A stretch of 64,000 nt of DNA, taken from a virus. Both the position numbers and the translations under genes were made by a program. The DNA lies in the IMG/VR virus record IMGVR_UViG_3300033149_006357, positions 1 to 64,000 of that record; one strand, written 5' to 3'. Positions 30,252-39,947 of this stretch are shown here, one piece after another. Below the pieces are notes generated by a model. The model searched no databases, was not told the origin of the DNA, and was given only the letters and a program-made list of their open reading frames with translations. Within the stretch, counting starts at the first letter, position 1; the number at the start of each line of letters is the position of its first letter.

Positions 30252-33200
30252 TACACTACCCCTATACTGGAATACGCCTTGTTCTTCGATACGAGCAGAT
30301 TAAGCTGTTCCATAAACGACCCCGCATCCTCCGGCCTCGTGATGTTTGGAAACGCCCCGCTGAACGCGCCCGCATAGAAGTTCATCGTGTTCGGCCTGCT
30401 CACCACGTCCGAAAGCGACATCTTCATATCGGACAGCGCCGCGGCGGCAGCAGATTGAAAATCAAAATCCCTCATGCCAATAGCCATATTGTGCACAATA
30501 GCTTTCCCAGATTCGCTAAGTCCATACAACGGGCTTCTCTTGTCTTTTGGTTCCGAAAATGGCAACAGATTGCGCAATTCTTGCAACTTTTTTCTAAACC
30601 ACTCTGTCACCTCCCCCCACTTTCTTTTAATGCCCTCCTTGACTGAGTTGGCTATCTTTGCGCCAATAGATACCGCATCCCTTAGCCACTCTGGGCCAGC
30701 CTTTAGTACGCCAGACAAGAATGGCTTAAGTATCAACTCAACAAACGTATCTATGAGATCCTGGGCGAGCTTAAGCGCATCAATTTCCAGCAAAGCGATA
30801 AACCAGGCAAATATCTGCGTAAAAACGTCGAGCAACTTCTCCGCCAATTCAGACACAAACAAAGTAAGCTTTAGTACGCCGATAGTAAACCAGAGCACGA
30901 GCTTATCCTTCAGCTTTGTCGAAAGCTCCGGCAGCTTTTCCGTCATCACCGTCAGCCACAGGCCAATTATACTGCCAATCGCCCACGACACGAGCTTGGT
31001 AAGATTCTCAGCGCCTTCTACAAACAGCTCTATCGCCTTTTCAAACAACGTGCTAAAGAAAGTAGACATCGTTTCGGAGTGCTTTGGCATTTCACCGGTC
31101 ATGCGATACGTCGCAAGTCGGATTACACGCCGAAACTCAAGTTTCAGCAACACGGACCACAGCCTGACCTTTCTGCGCACGACGCTGATCGCTCCGGGTA
31201 TGATGCTGCCAATGGATGCGCCGATCTTCTCCTTTTCCTTCTCGCCCTTTTTCGCAAGCTCCTCCTTGAACTTGTCAATCCCCGCTTCCACCCAACCCAT
31301 GACGGCACTGCTAAGCTTCTCGGCCCATTCTGGCGTTTTCTCAATAATATAGTTCACGGCCTCGTCGATCAAAAACGAGAACTGCTGAGAAAGCGACATC
31401 TCGTCCCAATCCTCTGGGAGCTCTACGCCCACTATATCGAGCAACTTTTTCAGTATCACCTTTAGCTTGCCCTCGACAGGCAATGCCAGAAACTCCTCGA
31501 CGCTCTTTCTGGCCTCATAGAAATTATCCGAAAGAGACAGCGCTGAGTCCGCCAGATTATCGAGCATGCCGGCGATGTCATCTTTCACGTCGAAATCGAG
31601 CTTGAAATCGGTTTCGACGGCGGCCTTCTCCATCGCTTTTGCCATGCGCTCGAGCAGTTTGGTCTGTTTGAGCTGGAGGTCGATGGTCTCTCTCTGCGCC
31701 GCGATGAGCTCGCGCTGCCAATCCACCGCCTCTTTTGCGACATTTACCTCGTTCTCCGCCGCACGCAGTTTTTCCTGCAACTCTTTTGGAACAAATCCCG
31801 CGCGCTCTGCGGCGGCGACCTGCTCCTGTACATCCTTGAGCTTGTTCACGGCTTGCTGGTATCTCAAAATCCTGCGGATGTACTCGACGATCTCAGCCCC
31901 GCCCTCGCCCAGTTTCTTCGAGATCCCGGCTATGATTTCTTCGCTCACCTGACCAGTCTGCCTGAAAACGCTTAGGAGCTGCGCCACGTCCTTGCGCACA
32001 GATCTGAGTATGGCTGGCATTCGTTTTTCGGATATCGCACCGGCGGACACTGCCTGTCGCAACGCATCTCGGATCGGGGCGACGATATCCCGCAGCACGC
32101 TAAAATCCGCAAGGGCAAATCCCTTGAGATACTCCATCATGACGCCACGACCCCACCTGACAATATGAGACAGCGGCCCTTTCTTTGGCGGCGAATGGGA
32201 TGCCAGAAAAGCGCCGATCATACCCCCGATCAGTTTCATGATGCCCTCTATCAGCGCATCCGCGGCCTTTAACATCCCCTCTGCGAACGACGCGACCAGG
32301 TTCCAGCCCCAGACCAGCGCCTGAGAGATCCATGAATCCACCAGCAACTTGATCGCCGTGAGCAGGTTGATGAACGCGTCCTTTAGATCCCTCTTCGCGC
32401 CCTCTACGTCCCCGAGGATCATCTTGTTGATCGCGCCCAGGACGTTGTGTAGCGCCATAAAGATCGCGCCGAAATTGTCCACTATCGATTGCACGAACTG
32501 CGCCATCCTACTATTTGCGTCTTGCAAAAGCTCGGACAGATGCTCGACAAAACCTTTCAGGCGCTCTGTTATCGAGCGGACGATGTTCTCGAAATCAAGC
32601 GCAAACTGCTTGAACCACCCCGTGAAGAAACCAATGAGCGGGGCGAGCATGCTCTTAATGGTCGCCAGCAACTCCTTCACGGAATCTTTGATGCCTGCAA
32701 AGTTCTCGTCCCACAGCTTCTTGAAGCCCCTGACGACGGCGATGATCCCGGCGATGGCGGCACTGATGGCTATCATCCACGGTAGAGATATCGCAAGTTG
32801 CCTGCCAACGGCGCGGATAAGCGGCACCAATGCCTTGATGGCCGGAGCGAGCGACATAATCGCGCCAAGCAACGTACCAGCCACCGCGCCCCACTTTACG
32901 AAGTTTGCAATCATATCCTTTACATTTTCTGGCAACCCAACGAACGATTTAAGCAACTTGTTCATCCCGAAAATGAGCTTTGCCAGTATCGGCTCAAACC
33001 TTCTTCCAAACACCAGTAGCGATTCCTCGAACAAGCGCTTCATCGAGCTGAGCTGCTTTCCTGCGGTCTTCATCGCCTCGTTGTAAACACCTTGCACCGA
33101 ATTCGCCTCTTTCAACAGGCCATTGATAAGAGCGAGATAGCGCTCCTGTTGAGTTAGAGCCTTGACGCTCTTTCCGATTTCCTTTGCATAGTCCTGGTAG

Positions 33201-35275
33201 AAGTGAATGGCGTTCCGGCCAATGCCAAGCGCGTTCAGTAGCTGAGAGTTTCCAGTCTGAATAAAGTAAATAAACCTGCCAAAGACCTCGGAGCTCGTCA
33301 GGTTGGAGATGGTCACGCCGAGGTTCTTGGCAGCTTGCGCCAAATCCTCGACTTTATCGACAGGAAGTCTCGCCCTCAAAAACTGAGTGAGCGCTTTTGT
33401 GGCTTCTCGTGTCGTGATTCCAGTGTCCACGAGCGTATCGCGCAAGTAATCGACATATCCTGTGAATTTCCCGACATCCGCACCGGCCTCTTGCGCGATG
33501 TTCGTTGCTACGGTGCGCATCGTCATCTCGAGCGTCCTGACCTCTGCGCCAAGCATGCCGGTTTTTACCATGAGGCCCGTCATCCCAAGACCAAGCGCCG
33601 TGAAGGTGCTGCTGGCAATTGTCACGAGCGCCCTGAACTTATCCGCAAGCGTCCCCGACACAGACGCCACAGCGGTAAAGGACCGCACCAGTTGGTCCGC
33701 GAACCTTCCGGCCCCAACGATCAGCATCGAGAACGCAGGATCGATCTGCCCCAAGGCGCCACCAACCGCACCGATGATCCCAATGGTGGCCCCAAGGGAC
33801 ATCCCAAACATCGCGGCACTCTCGGACGCGCCGTAAAGCCGATTCCCAAGGCTCGATATCCCAGATGACATCATGCCTTTCGGGGCAACATAGTACAACA
33901 AGTCGCTCTGCGCACTGGTCGCATCCTTTGTCGCTGCACTGAAGCTCTCAACGCCGAGCCTGGCATCGTCCACGTTTTTTCTAAAAATGCCAAATATCCC
34001 GCGCCTGCGTGGCCGCCCTTGCTCGAGCCTCTTGGCCTCTATGGCAAATTGCTGCAGGATTGCCTGAAGCTCCTTAAAGTTCTTCGCAAGCTCCTCTGGA
34101 ACCTCTCCCCCGGTCGCCCTTAAGACCATCATGACTCTGTTGAACTCTTTGACCTTCGACCTGGCACGCTCCAGATATTGCACGGAAATTTCGCCAGATG
34201 AACGCCACCTGGACTCAACATATCCGAGGTTTGTAGCCATTGTGGACAGGGCAGACGACATCCTGGTGATCAGCTTTGACTGGATGCCAGAACGCCTTGC
34301 GACATCATCGCTCATCTCCTCGTATGCCCGCCTGAAAAGAAAAGGCTGCGAGATCAGCCTCTCGAATTTCTCAGAAAAATTATCCAATCCAATCTGGCTA
34401 AGGGCAAATTCGGTGCGCTGATTCTTCAGCGACGCCCCAAGGTCGTCCATGCGCATCCTTGTACGCAAAATGCCCTTCTCCAGGTTGTTCATGACGGCGT
34501 TGTACTCTTCTAGTGGAGCGCCAAGCCGAACGAGGAGCGCTCTGAGCGCCATCATCTCGCGGCCCTGTGTCTCCCAGGCCGCCTCGCCAACCTCCCCGAC
34601 CTGCTTGATCGCGGACGCGTATAGCATCAGTTTTTGCGACAGCTCGGTAAGCTCTTTCAAGCGCGCTGCAACGCCGCGCCTGAATCGTATCTCATCGGCC
34701 TCCATCTCTCGCCATGCCTGTGCCTGCACCCTGACGTTGGTCGTGAGTATGCCCATTCTCTCAGATAGCGCACCGATATCGCCAGACATCTTCCCAAACA
34801 ACCTGGATGTCTTGGAGACAAACGAGAATATCGATTGCGAGATCCGCCCAACCTGCTCGACGGGCTTCGCCAGGCCCTTCAGCATGTCGCTTCTTTCGAT
34901 CAGGCTCGAAAGGGCCGAAGAAACCATGCTAATTCCAGATGCAGTATCCGTAAAGCTCTCGCCAATCGAGCTCAGGCCAAGCCGGATGCTCGACACGGCG
35001 TCCATAACAGACATCTCGACTGGCTCCATCGCTATCGCGATGGCTGCAGCGTTGCCATTGAACTGCGTCTTGAATTTCCTCGTCTCTCCAGTGGCCTCGG
35101 TGAAAAGCTTTACTATCTTTTCAACTGCCGGCTCCATACTGTCCGAGAAATCGCTGGCCGACTCAGAAATAGATCGCATGGACGATTCAACGGTACTTGC
35201 CAGATCCTTGATCGCACCTGTCGCTAAATCGCTCAGTGTGATTTTGATTTCGCCAGAAAAGATTTCTTCTGCCAT
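30251..35275 (-). CDS. tape measure protein (1,674 aa)
   Basis: Typical tape measure make-up: long, Ala/Leu/Lys-rich, coiled-coil N-terminal and middle parts, and several hydrophobic segments between about residues 500 and 900 (IGIIGAVGGALGQ; AIAGIIAVVRG), which insert into membranes on infection. Two copies of an S-P-x-x-x-x-P-L-x-x-(I/L)-x-x-x-G motif (around 1080 and 1590) are a frequent sign near the C-terminal part of such proteins. Length predicts a tail of roughly 250 nm if 1.5 A per residue holds. Follows the chaperone gene with a terminator in between. Confidence 0.9.
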   Translation of the reverse strand: MAEEIFSGEIKITLSDLATGAIKDLASTVESSMRSISESASDFSDSMEPAVEKIVKLFTEATGETRKFKTQFNGNAAAIAIAMEPVEMSVMDAVSSIRLGLSSIGESFTDTASGISMVSSALSSLIERSDMLKGLAKPVEQVGRISQSIFSFVSKTSRLFGKMSGDIGALSERMGILTTNVRVQAQAWREMEADEIRFRRGVAARLKELTELSQKLMLYASAIKQVGEVGEAAWETQGREMMALRALLVRLGAPLEEYNAVMNNLEKGILRTRMRMDDLGASLKNQRTEFALSQIGLDNFSEKFERLISQPFLFRRAYEEMSDDVARRSGIQSKLITRMSSALSTMATNLGYVESRWRSSGEISVQYLERARSKVKEFNRVMMVLRATGGEVPEELAKNFKELQAILQQFAIEAKRLEQGRPRRRGIFGIFRKNVDDARLGVESFSAATKDATSAQSDLLYYVAPKGMMSSGISSLGNRLYGASESAAMFGMSLGATIGIIGAVGGALGQIDPAFSMLIVGAGRFADQLVRSFTAVASVSGTLADKFRALVTIASSTFTALGLGMTGLMVKTGMLGAEVRTLEMTMRTVATNIAQEAGADVGKFTGYVDYLRDTLVDTGITTREATKALTQFLRARLPVDKVEDLAQAAKNLGVTISNLTSSEVFGRFIYFIQTGNSQLLNALGIGRNAIHFYQDYAKEIGKSVKALTQQERYLALINGLLKEANSVQGVYNEAMKTAGKQLSSMKRLFEESLLVFGRRFEPILAKLIFGMNKLLKSFVGLPENVKDMIANFVKWGAVAGTLLGAIMSLAPAIKALVPLIRAVGRQLAISLPWMIAISAAIAGIIAVVRGFKKLWDENFAGIKDSVKELLATIKSMLAPLIGFFTGWFKQFALDFENIVRSITERLKGFVEHLSELLQDANSRMAQFVQSIVDNFGAIFMALHNVLGAINKMILGDVEGAKRDLKDAFINLLTAIKLLVDSWISQALVWGWNLVASFAEGMLKAADALIEGIMKLIGGMIGAFLASHSPPKKGPLSHIVRWGRGVMMEYLKGFALADFSVLRDIVAPIRDALRQAVSAGAISEKRMPAILRSVRKDVAQLLSVFRQTGQVSEEIIAGISKKLGEGGAEIVEYIRRILRYQQAVNKLKDVQEQVAAAERAGFVPKELQEKLRAAENEVNVAKEAVDWQRELIAAQRETIDLQLKQTKLLERMAKAMEKAAVETDFKLDFDVKDDIAGMLDNLADSALSLSDNFYEARKSVEEFLALPVEGKLKVILKKLLDIVGVELPEDWDEMSLSQQFSFLIDEAVNYIIEKTPEWAEKLSSAVMGWVEAGIDKFKEELAKKGEKEKEKIGASIGSIIPGAISVVRRKVRLWSVLLKLEFRRVIRLATYRMTGEMPKHSETMSTFFSTLFEKAIELFVEGAENLTKLVSWAIGSIIGLWLTVMTEKLPELSTKLKDKLVLWFTIGVLKLTLFVSELAEKLLDVFTQIFAWFIALLEIDALKLAQDLIDTFVELILKPFLSGVLKAGPEWLRDAVSIGAKIANSVKEGIKRKWGEVTEWFRKKLQELRNLLPFSEPKDKRSPLYGLSESGKAIVHNMAIGMRDFDFQSAAAAALSDMKMSLSDVVSRPNTMNFYAGAFSGAFPNITRPEDAGSFMEQLNLLVSKNKAYSSIGVV

Positions 35276-35289
35276 AATAGATTCCTAGC

Positions 35290-35318
35290 AAAAACGGGGG
35301 CTAGTGATTGGCCCCCGT
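35290..35318 (-). terminator. intrinsic terminator after the tail chaperone genes
   Basis: On the minus strand an ACGGGGGC/GCCCCCGT stem (35294-35301 with 35311-35318) runs into TTTTT. It overlaps the stop codon of the long chaperone frame and lies just upstream of the tape measure start at 35275, so tape measure transcription may be reduced here. Confidence 0.75.
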
Positions 35319-35783
35319 CAGCATTTGAGTTGCTCTCGCAGATGGTACGAAAAAGCTACCCTCGGGGGGTGAAACTTCGTTCCCATCTTCGTCAACGTAT
35401 TTAATTTCCCCATCAGCCCCTACGATCTGGCGCACCATCATCAGGCCCTTTCTCTTTGCCACATCGTATACATCGCCCTTTACGGGGGCGATCTTCAGGT
35501 CTTTCGCCAGGCTCGTTATCTTTTCTCCAATATCTGCAGAGGACATTGCCCCTCTGTGACGATATCTCCATCTAAACTTTTTGGGATCCCCGCCTGCGCT
35601 TACCCAAAAGCGAAAGTCGTCTTGTTCCTGGGCCTCAATCGAAGCGTCAAGATAGCGTATCCAATCGCGCCAATACATGTCGCGCTCGATTTCCATCACG
35701 GACACGCCAGTATGTTTCGAGACGAGCAATATGACGGGGGCTAGTCCTCCTTCTTCTCTTCCTGAGCCCCCGAGCCTGCGAAG
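35301..35783 (-). CDS. tail assembly chaperone, -1 frame extension (gpGT-like)
   Basis: Open without a stop from the slippery site at 35789-35783 to 35301. The zero-frame gene (35741-36193) reaches A AAA AAC, slips by -1, and continues in this frame, giving a fusion of about 297 residues. The region from 35729 on has no good ribosome binding site of its own (only a TTG and later ATG in VSVMEIERD), so expression by frameshifting is the natural reading. This is the G/GT arrangement of lambda-like tails: the short form and the frameshift form assist tape measure folding and tail tube assembly. Confidence 0.75.
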   Translation of the reverse strand, partial: LRRLGGSGREEGGLAPVILLVSKHTGVSVMEIERDMYWRDWIRYLDASIEAQEQDDFRFWVSAGGDPKKFRWRYRHRGAMSSADIGEKITSLAKDLKIAPVKGDVYDVAKRKGLMMVRQIVGADGEIKYVDEDGNEVSPPEGSFFVPSARATQMLTGANH

Positions 35784-35789
35784 TTTTTT
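35736..35789 (-). promoter_or_regulatory. programmed -1 frameshift signal
   Basis: A AAA AAC slippery heptamer at 35789-35783 in the zero frame of the 36193 gene, then an 11-base spacer and a stem GGGGGCT (35771-35765) / AGCCCCC (35742-35736) that covers the zero-frame stop codon. This matches a standard -1 frameshift cassette. Confidence 0.8.
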
Positions 35790-36193
35790 AGTGCAGTGAG
35801 TACTTCCTCGCCGAAACTCGTCTTAATGTGAAACTGCACGGCTCTCCACAGCGCGATGCCGATCTCCTGCATCGTCCCATTATTCTCAAGAAACTCATAA
35901 TCTTTTTGCAATAGGAATGGTACGATCTCCCTGGAAAAACGATCGTATTTCTCTCCAAGGACATTTGACACAAACCCAATTGCTCTCAAAATCGTATCGA
36001 GCTGCAACCTGATCTCGCCATCGAAGTCCTCGGAGAACCACTCATCAATGCGTATGCCGCCCTTGTATGCAGCATACACGATCTCCGCACACATTCCAAT
36101 CACATCTGGCATGATCTGGATCGCACGCAGACCTTTAAGCGGGGTGATGTCCCACGTTTCGCCACCCACGCTTACCGTCACTTTTTCTTCCAT
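35741..36193 (-). CDS. tail assembly chaperone, short form (gpG-like)
   Basis: 150 residues, starting behind the major tail protein gene and ending at TAG inside the frameshift stem. The N-terminus (EEKVTVSVGGETWDITPLKG) is beta-rich and the rest helical, as in tail chaperones that bind the tape measure protein. Its second, longer product arises at the slippery site near its C-terminus (see the frameshift signal). Confidence 0.75.
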   Translation of the reverse strand: MEEKVTVSVGGETWDITPLKGLRAIQIMPDVIGMCAEIVYAAYKGGIRIDEWFSEDFDGEIRLQLDTILRAIGFVSNVLGEKYDRFSREIVPFLLQKDYEFLENNGTMQEIGIALWRAVQFHIKTSFGEEVLTALKNFAGSGAQEEKKED

Positions 36194-36202
36194 TTTTATC
36201 CC

Positions 36203-36841
36203 CTAGTAAAGATACAGAGAGCCCAGCCTGTTGCCACGGCTACGGGCCGTCACTGGCTTCGCGGTAAACTCCAATGAGACAGTGTTGTTTTCACGCGAGT
36301 TCATCGCCCACTCAAGACCGCCACTCACAAACACATCATAGAGCGTGAGCACGCCGCCGGAAATGCCGCTGGTGACGTCCTCCGATGACGGGGCGTCACA
36401 CGAGTCATTGGTGAACTCGACGCTGATCGGCCTCGACCGCATCGTGCAGCCGCCGCCAAATGTATACACGCGCTCATTCCCGAGCGAGTACATCGTACCG
36501 GTGCCAAGAGCGAGCTCCAATGTTTGCGGCTTGAATTCAAGAATCTCGATCGTCAGCCTGGTCTCCTCGCCCGTCACCTGGTACACCGTGTTGAGCGCCA
36601 GGTTGAATGTCTCAACAGGCTCATATGTTGGTTCATACGACCAAGACAGATCCGCAACACCGCCGATCTCAACGCTCTGCCCAGCCTGCAACCCAATAGA
36701 CGCCTCATATGTGCTATACACCCAAGATGACGTTTCCAACGAACCGTACAGGTTGGATGTACCAATCTTGATCGCGCCCTCCGGCTTCAAGAAAAAACCA
36801 GCAGTAATGGTTGGGGCCGAAGGAGTGTAATACGTTGCCAT
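36203..36841 (-). CDS. major tail (tube) protein (212 aa)
   Basis: Beta-rich protein in the slot between neck/terminator genes and tail chaperones. Begins MATYYTPSAPTITAGFFLKP and has repeats of strands typical for tube subunits (VSLEFTAKPVTARSRGNRLG). Tail tube by position and size; no sheath gene exists in the window, so the tail is probably non-contractile. Confidence 0.7.
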   Translation of the reverse strand: MATYYTPSAPTITAGFFLKPEGAIKIGTSNLYGSLETSSWVYSTYEASIGLQAGQSVEIGGVADLSWSYEPTYEPVETFNLALNTVYQVTGEETRLTIEILEFKPQTLELALGTGTMYSLGNERVYTFGGGCTMRSRPISVEFTNDSCDAPSSEDVTSGISGGVLTLYDVFVSGGLEWAMNSRENNTVSLEFTAKPVTARSRGNRLGSLYLY

Positions 36842-37096
36842 TTATGTCCTCCTACTTACATCTTCTGATGTCGGATTAAGCCTCACGAAAAGCGGCCTCG
36901 AAGTACCGCTCCCGCATGGACAATATCGCCTGATATCCAATAAGCGATCTGCGTCCTCTGGGTGAACCCACGTCCCATGTTTTCCTATCAAGTACGATAC
37001 GTTGTCCAAAGCTAGACTAAGAACTTTCTGCTCACCAAACCCCCTATTTGTACCCAAGAACACCCAATCATAACGATCCGCCATCTCCACACTCAT
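36842..37096 (-). CDS. small neck/tail protein (84 aa)
   Basis: Short gene squeezed between the major tail protein and the tail terminator, overlapping the latter by 29 bases. It contains a CPCGSG segment (near residue 59), which could bind a metal. Function in the neck is inferred from position only. Confidence 0.5.
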   Translation of the reverse strand: MSVEMADRYDWVFLGTNRGFGEQKVLSLALDNVSYLIGKHGTWVHPEDADRLLDIRRYCPCGSGTSRPLFVRLNPTSEDVSRRT

Positions 37097-37595
37097 TCAA
37101 CAAGCTAAACGATATAACAGCATACAAAATCGGATATTCAGAGTTTTGCCCGTACCACGCCGTCCTATCCTCGACAGAGATCGTGGCGGCGGGCAGATCC
37201 AGCCTATATCTCGGAGAGCTCGTGCTATCCGGGAACCACCTTGCACCTCTAAGCCCGTAGACGATGCGACTGACAACCGTCCTGAAATCCGCATGGACTG
37301 TATCATATGGCACGGTATCTGACGATTGTGGCACCGCCAGATCGCTGATATGAACCTCCACATCGTACCTCACAACCGGTCTCTGCCCAGGAGAGTTGCG
37401 GATATCGGATAGCGTCTCTGTCGCGCGTCGAACATGTACAGCGATCACATAGTACTGCGATGGTGGATTCAGAATCGTCGGCGAGATCTCCGCTATCTGC
37501 CTGTCCACGCCCTGGTGCGAGATGCCAGATACAAACCCGTCCTTGTTATTTTCCAGCCACTCAGAAATCGCAGAAACGGCAGCATCTATGTTCAT
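37068..37595 (-). CDS. tail terminator-like protein (175 aa)
   Basis: Alpha/beta protein (MNIDAAVSAISEWLENNKDG; YYVIAVHVRRATETLSDI; RYDVEVHISDLAV; YPILYAVISFSLLNECG) similar in layout to gpU/HK97 gp10-gp11 neck proteins. Tail terminator or tail-completion factor by position. Confidence 0.6.
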   Translation of the reverse strand: MNIDAAVSAISEWLENNKDGFVSGISHQGVDRQIAEISPTILNPPSQYYVIAVHVRRATETLSDIRNSPGQRPVVRYDVEVHISDLAVPQSSDTVPYDTVHADFRTVVSRIVYGLRGARWFPDSTSSPRYRLDLPAATISVEDRTAWYGQNSEYPILYAVISFSLLNECGDGGSL

Positions 37596-38170
37596 AGTTC
37601 ACCATCGCGCATGCGCTGCATGATCATCTCCCTGATACGAGGTCTTGCCGCATCGTATGCGTCCTCCAGGAAATCTCTATCCAGGTAAATCCCTGGATGG
37701 TTGACGTGCGTCCATATCCACCTGTCCTGCCCATCCATGTAAAAAGCTAGCGGGTGCACGGTCCCGTCCTTATCTGGCTGCAGATACCTCTCTCCGTACA
37801 ATGGAATTCTGTGTGGAGCTGTACCGCCTGGCCACTTGTACGGAATGCCTTTTGTGAAAAATCCCACATGTGGAGACGCAGAATATACATTTATATTTAC
37901 GCCAAGCTCATCGATGCCCGCAATATGCCTTGCGCCGAAATGCCAACTTGCGGAGAGCCCATCCTTAATCGGAACTTCGCCAAGCCTCTCGCTTGGCCTC
38001 TCGCCAAATCTCCACGAGAACATATCCAGGTTTTCCGACCCATCTGGCGCGTATTCTTTCACCCATTTGATCAACTCATCCGCCGCATCCAGGCCGAGTA
38101 ATTCTATGCGCCCTTCCTTTGATGCGAAAAAGTACTTGACCCTCCTGACAAGCCTACCAAACAGATTCAT
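37592..38170 (-). CDS. head-tail joining protein (192 aa)
   Basis: Basic N-terminus (MNLFGRLVRRVKYFFASKEG), a body with SENLDMFSWRFGERPS and a C-terminal helix (DFLEDAYDAARPRIREMIMQ). The C-terminal helix plus position between connector and terminator fit an HK97 gp10-like neck protein. Overlaps its neighbours by 1-4 bases. Confidence 0.6.
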   Translation of the reverse strand: MNLFGRLVRRVKYFFASKEGRIELLGLDAADELIKWVKEYAPDGSENLDMFSWRFGERPSERLGEVPIKDGLSASWHFGARHIAGIDELGVNINVYSASPHVGFFTKGIPYKWPGGTAPHRIPLYGERYLQPDKDGTVHPLAFYMDGQDRWIWTHVNHPGIYLDRDFLEDAYDAARPRIREMIMQRMRDGEL

Positions 38171-38778
38171 CAGTCCACGCTCGATGATCGCAACTCATAC
38201 ACATAGTCCCAATCTATATCCAGAGACCTCACCTCGGCGTATTCATCCATCAACATCTCCGTGTACTCGGCAAGACCCTGGAACCTGGTCGGATCTATGT
38301 AGTCCTCGACAAAATCGATGCGCGGGCCATATGGCTCACTCAACCACTTCTCCGCTTTCGTGCCTTTGTAATAATCCGCCCTAAAACCGATCCCAGTTTC
38401 CAAGATATCCCTGCGCATCCGATCGAACAGCTCTCCAAAGACATTGCCCTGCGCGGCCCTCGAGGCAAAACCGCCCATAGCGGGGGCAGGGCGTAAGATG
38501 TATCCACCAGCAAGCGCCGCCGTGCCAACCGCACTCATGTAAGACAAAAACGTCGTCTGAGACATGGGCCACGTTTCGCCTGATAGCACGGCGAACGGAA
38601 TCTTGTAACCCACGGATCGAAACGTGGCCTCTACCAGTGAGTCCGTCCACGGTATCAGCGTATCGATCCTGGATGCAGTTGGCATGCTGTTTGCATTCGC
38701 GGTCGACCCAACAAACAGCGTCGTCAGCAGGTAGCTGACCTGATCAGATGTGCAGTATGGAGTTGTCGGGGCCATCAC
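38170..38778 (-). CDS. head-tail connector (gp6-like) protein (202 aa)
   Basis: Helical protein directly downstream of the capsid gene. The N-terminal part (PYCTSDQVSYLLTTLFVGS; SRIDTLIPWTDSLVEATF) has the look of head completion/connector proteins that close the portal. Hydrophobic central segment (FLSYMSAVGTAALAGGYIL). Position is the strongest support. Confidence 0.6.
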   Translation of the reverse strand: MMAPTTPYCTSDQVSYLLTTLFVGSTANANSMPTASRIDTLIPWTDSLVEATFRSVGYKIPFAVLSGETWPMSQTTFLSYMSAVGTAALAGGYILRPAPAMGGFASRAAQGNVFGELFDRMRRDILETGIGFRADYYKGTKAEKWLSEPYGPRIDFVEDYIDPTRFQGLAEYTEMLMDEYAEVRSLDIDWDYVYELRSSSVD

Positions 38779-38783
38779 ACCCC

Positions 38784-39938
38784 CTAGTTAAAGACATCCA
38801 GCACAAAAACCTCTTGCGATGACTTTAGAACAGGGAATCCCTTGATCCCAACGCCAAGCTCGGTCGTCCACGGCGGTTTCTTCATCACGTCGATCCATGT
38901 GTACTTGCCCGGCTTATAGCTTTGATCCGGCCCTGCGGTCGGTGCCGTCGCAAGATATGCAATGTCTCCGCCAAGCGCACCAGGCGGGATAATGATGACT
39001 TTGCCCGGCTTCAAGAAATGCACATGGTTCTCTGTAACACCGCTCTCGCTGCCCAGGTTGGTCTCGTATGTCCACACGGCAGAATATGTGAGAATGTTAT
39101 ATCCCAGCTTCGTCTCAAGGAAATCCTGCAGATCCGGGTAGTTCACAAAACGCTGACCGGTATCCGTTCCCTTGAACCAGTTGATCACATTGGGCCTGGT
39201 CGCCATGTATGACAACACATCCTCACCCATGATTACGGTTGCGCCACGGATAGGCATGTGAATGGTGTTCGCCATCAGATCCCGCACGACCTCCAGGTCG
39301 AGGATCGGATCCGCGCTCGCGTGCTTCCAGTTATACCCGCCGCCGGATCGACTGTTGTAGCCAGAAAGAGAACTCACGTCCTGCTTGAAATTCGCTCTGA
39401 ACTCCAGATCCAACGTGATGGACGCATTGCCCCAATACGCAGGAGCGCTCGTGATGGTGTTGCCATCATCATCTTTCGGCGGCCATGTGATCGTGCCTTG
39501 CAATGCCTGCAAACACAGGTACTCGATGGTCGCCTCTACCTCATCATCTGCGCTGGCAAGTTTCGTTCGCACGTGGCGTAGCGCTTTGTTGCGCTTGTTC
39601 GCCAGAACGCGGCTCTTGATGGCCAGCTCGCCAGGCTCGCGCAGCGTCATCACTGCTTCCTCGTCGAGCTTCCTGGCGGCCATGACGTTCATGACATCCG
39701 CCATGATCTGGTAAAACCCAGGATCATCCCCAGGGATTGGCGTACCGTCCATCGAGTAAATGCCAGCAATGCGATTCGCAGCACGCACAACATCCCACAG
39801 CACCTGATACTCGCCGATGTCTTTCTCCGGGAAGAATCTCCTACCAATATACTGTGCCCGCAACGCTTCCGACGTTGGCCTTTCCTTGACCATCGCGTCG
39901 AGAAACTTGGTTGTCAATACATTAGGAAAAGTAGCCAT
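38784..39938 (-). CDS. major capsid protein (gpE-like, 384 aa)
   Basis: Main coat protein. The sequence fits the lambda gpE/phage capsid E family: an N-terminal FLDAMVKERPTSEALRAQY block, a middle with RATVIMGEDVLSYMATRPNV (a capsid P-domain landmark) and a C-terminal HVHFLKPGKVIIIPPGALGG strand pair. Located between the decoration protein and the connector, as in related genomes. Confidence 0.8.
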   Translation of the reverse strand: MATFPNVLTTKFLDAMVKERPTSEALRAQYIGRRFFPEKDIGEYQVLWDVVRAANRIAGIYSMDGTPIPGDDPGFYQIMADVMNVMAARKLDEEAVMTLREPGELAIKSRVLANKRNKALRHVRTKLASADDEVEATIEYLCLQALQGTITWPPKDDDGNTITSAPAYWGNASITLDLEFRANFKQDVSSLSGYNSRSGGGYNWKHASADPILDLEVVRDLMANTIHMPIRGATVIMGEDVLSYMATRPNVINWFKGTDTGQRFVNYPDLQDFLETKLGYNILTYSAVWTYETNLGSESGVTENHVHFLKPGKVIIIPPGALGGDIAYLATAPTAGPDQSYKPGKYTWIDVMKKPPWTTELGVGIKGFPVLKSSQEVFVLDVFN

Positions 39939-39947
39939 TCGTCTCTC

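Noticed and set aside
30474-31352. Rightward 292-residue ORF
   Set aside because: Antisense to the tape measure protein; Ser/Ile/Asn-rich shadow of the coiled-coil region.
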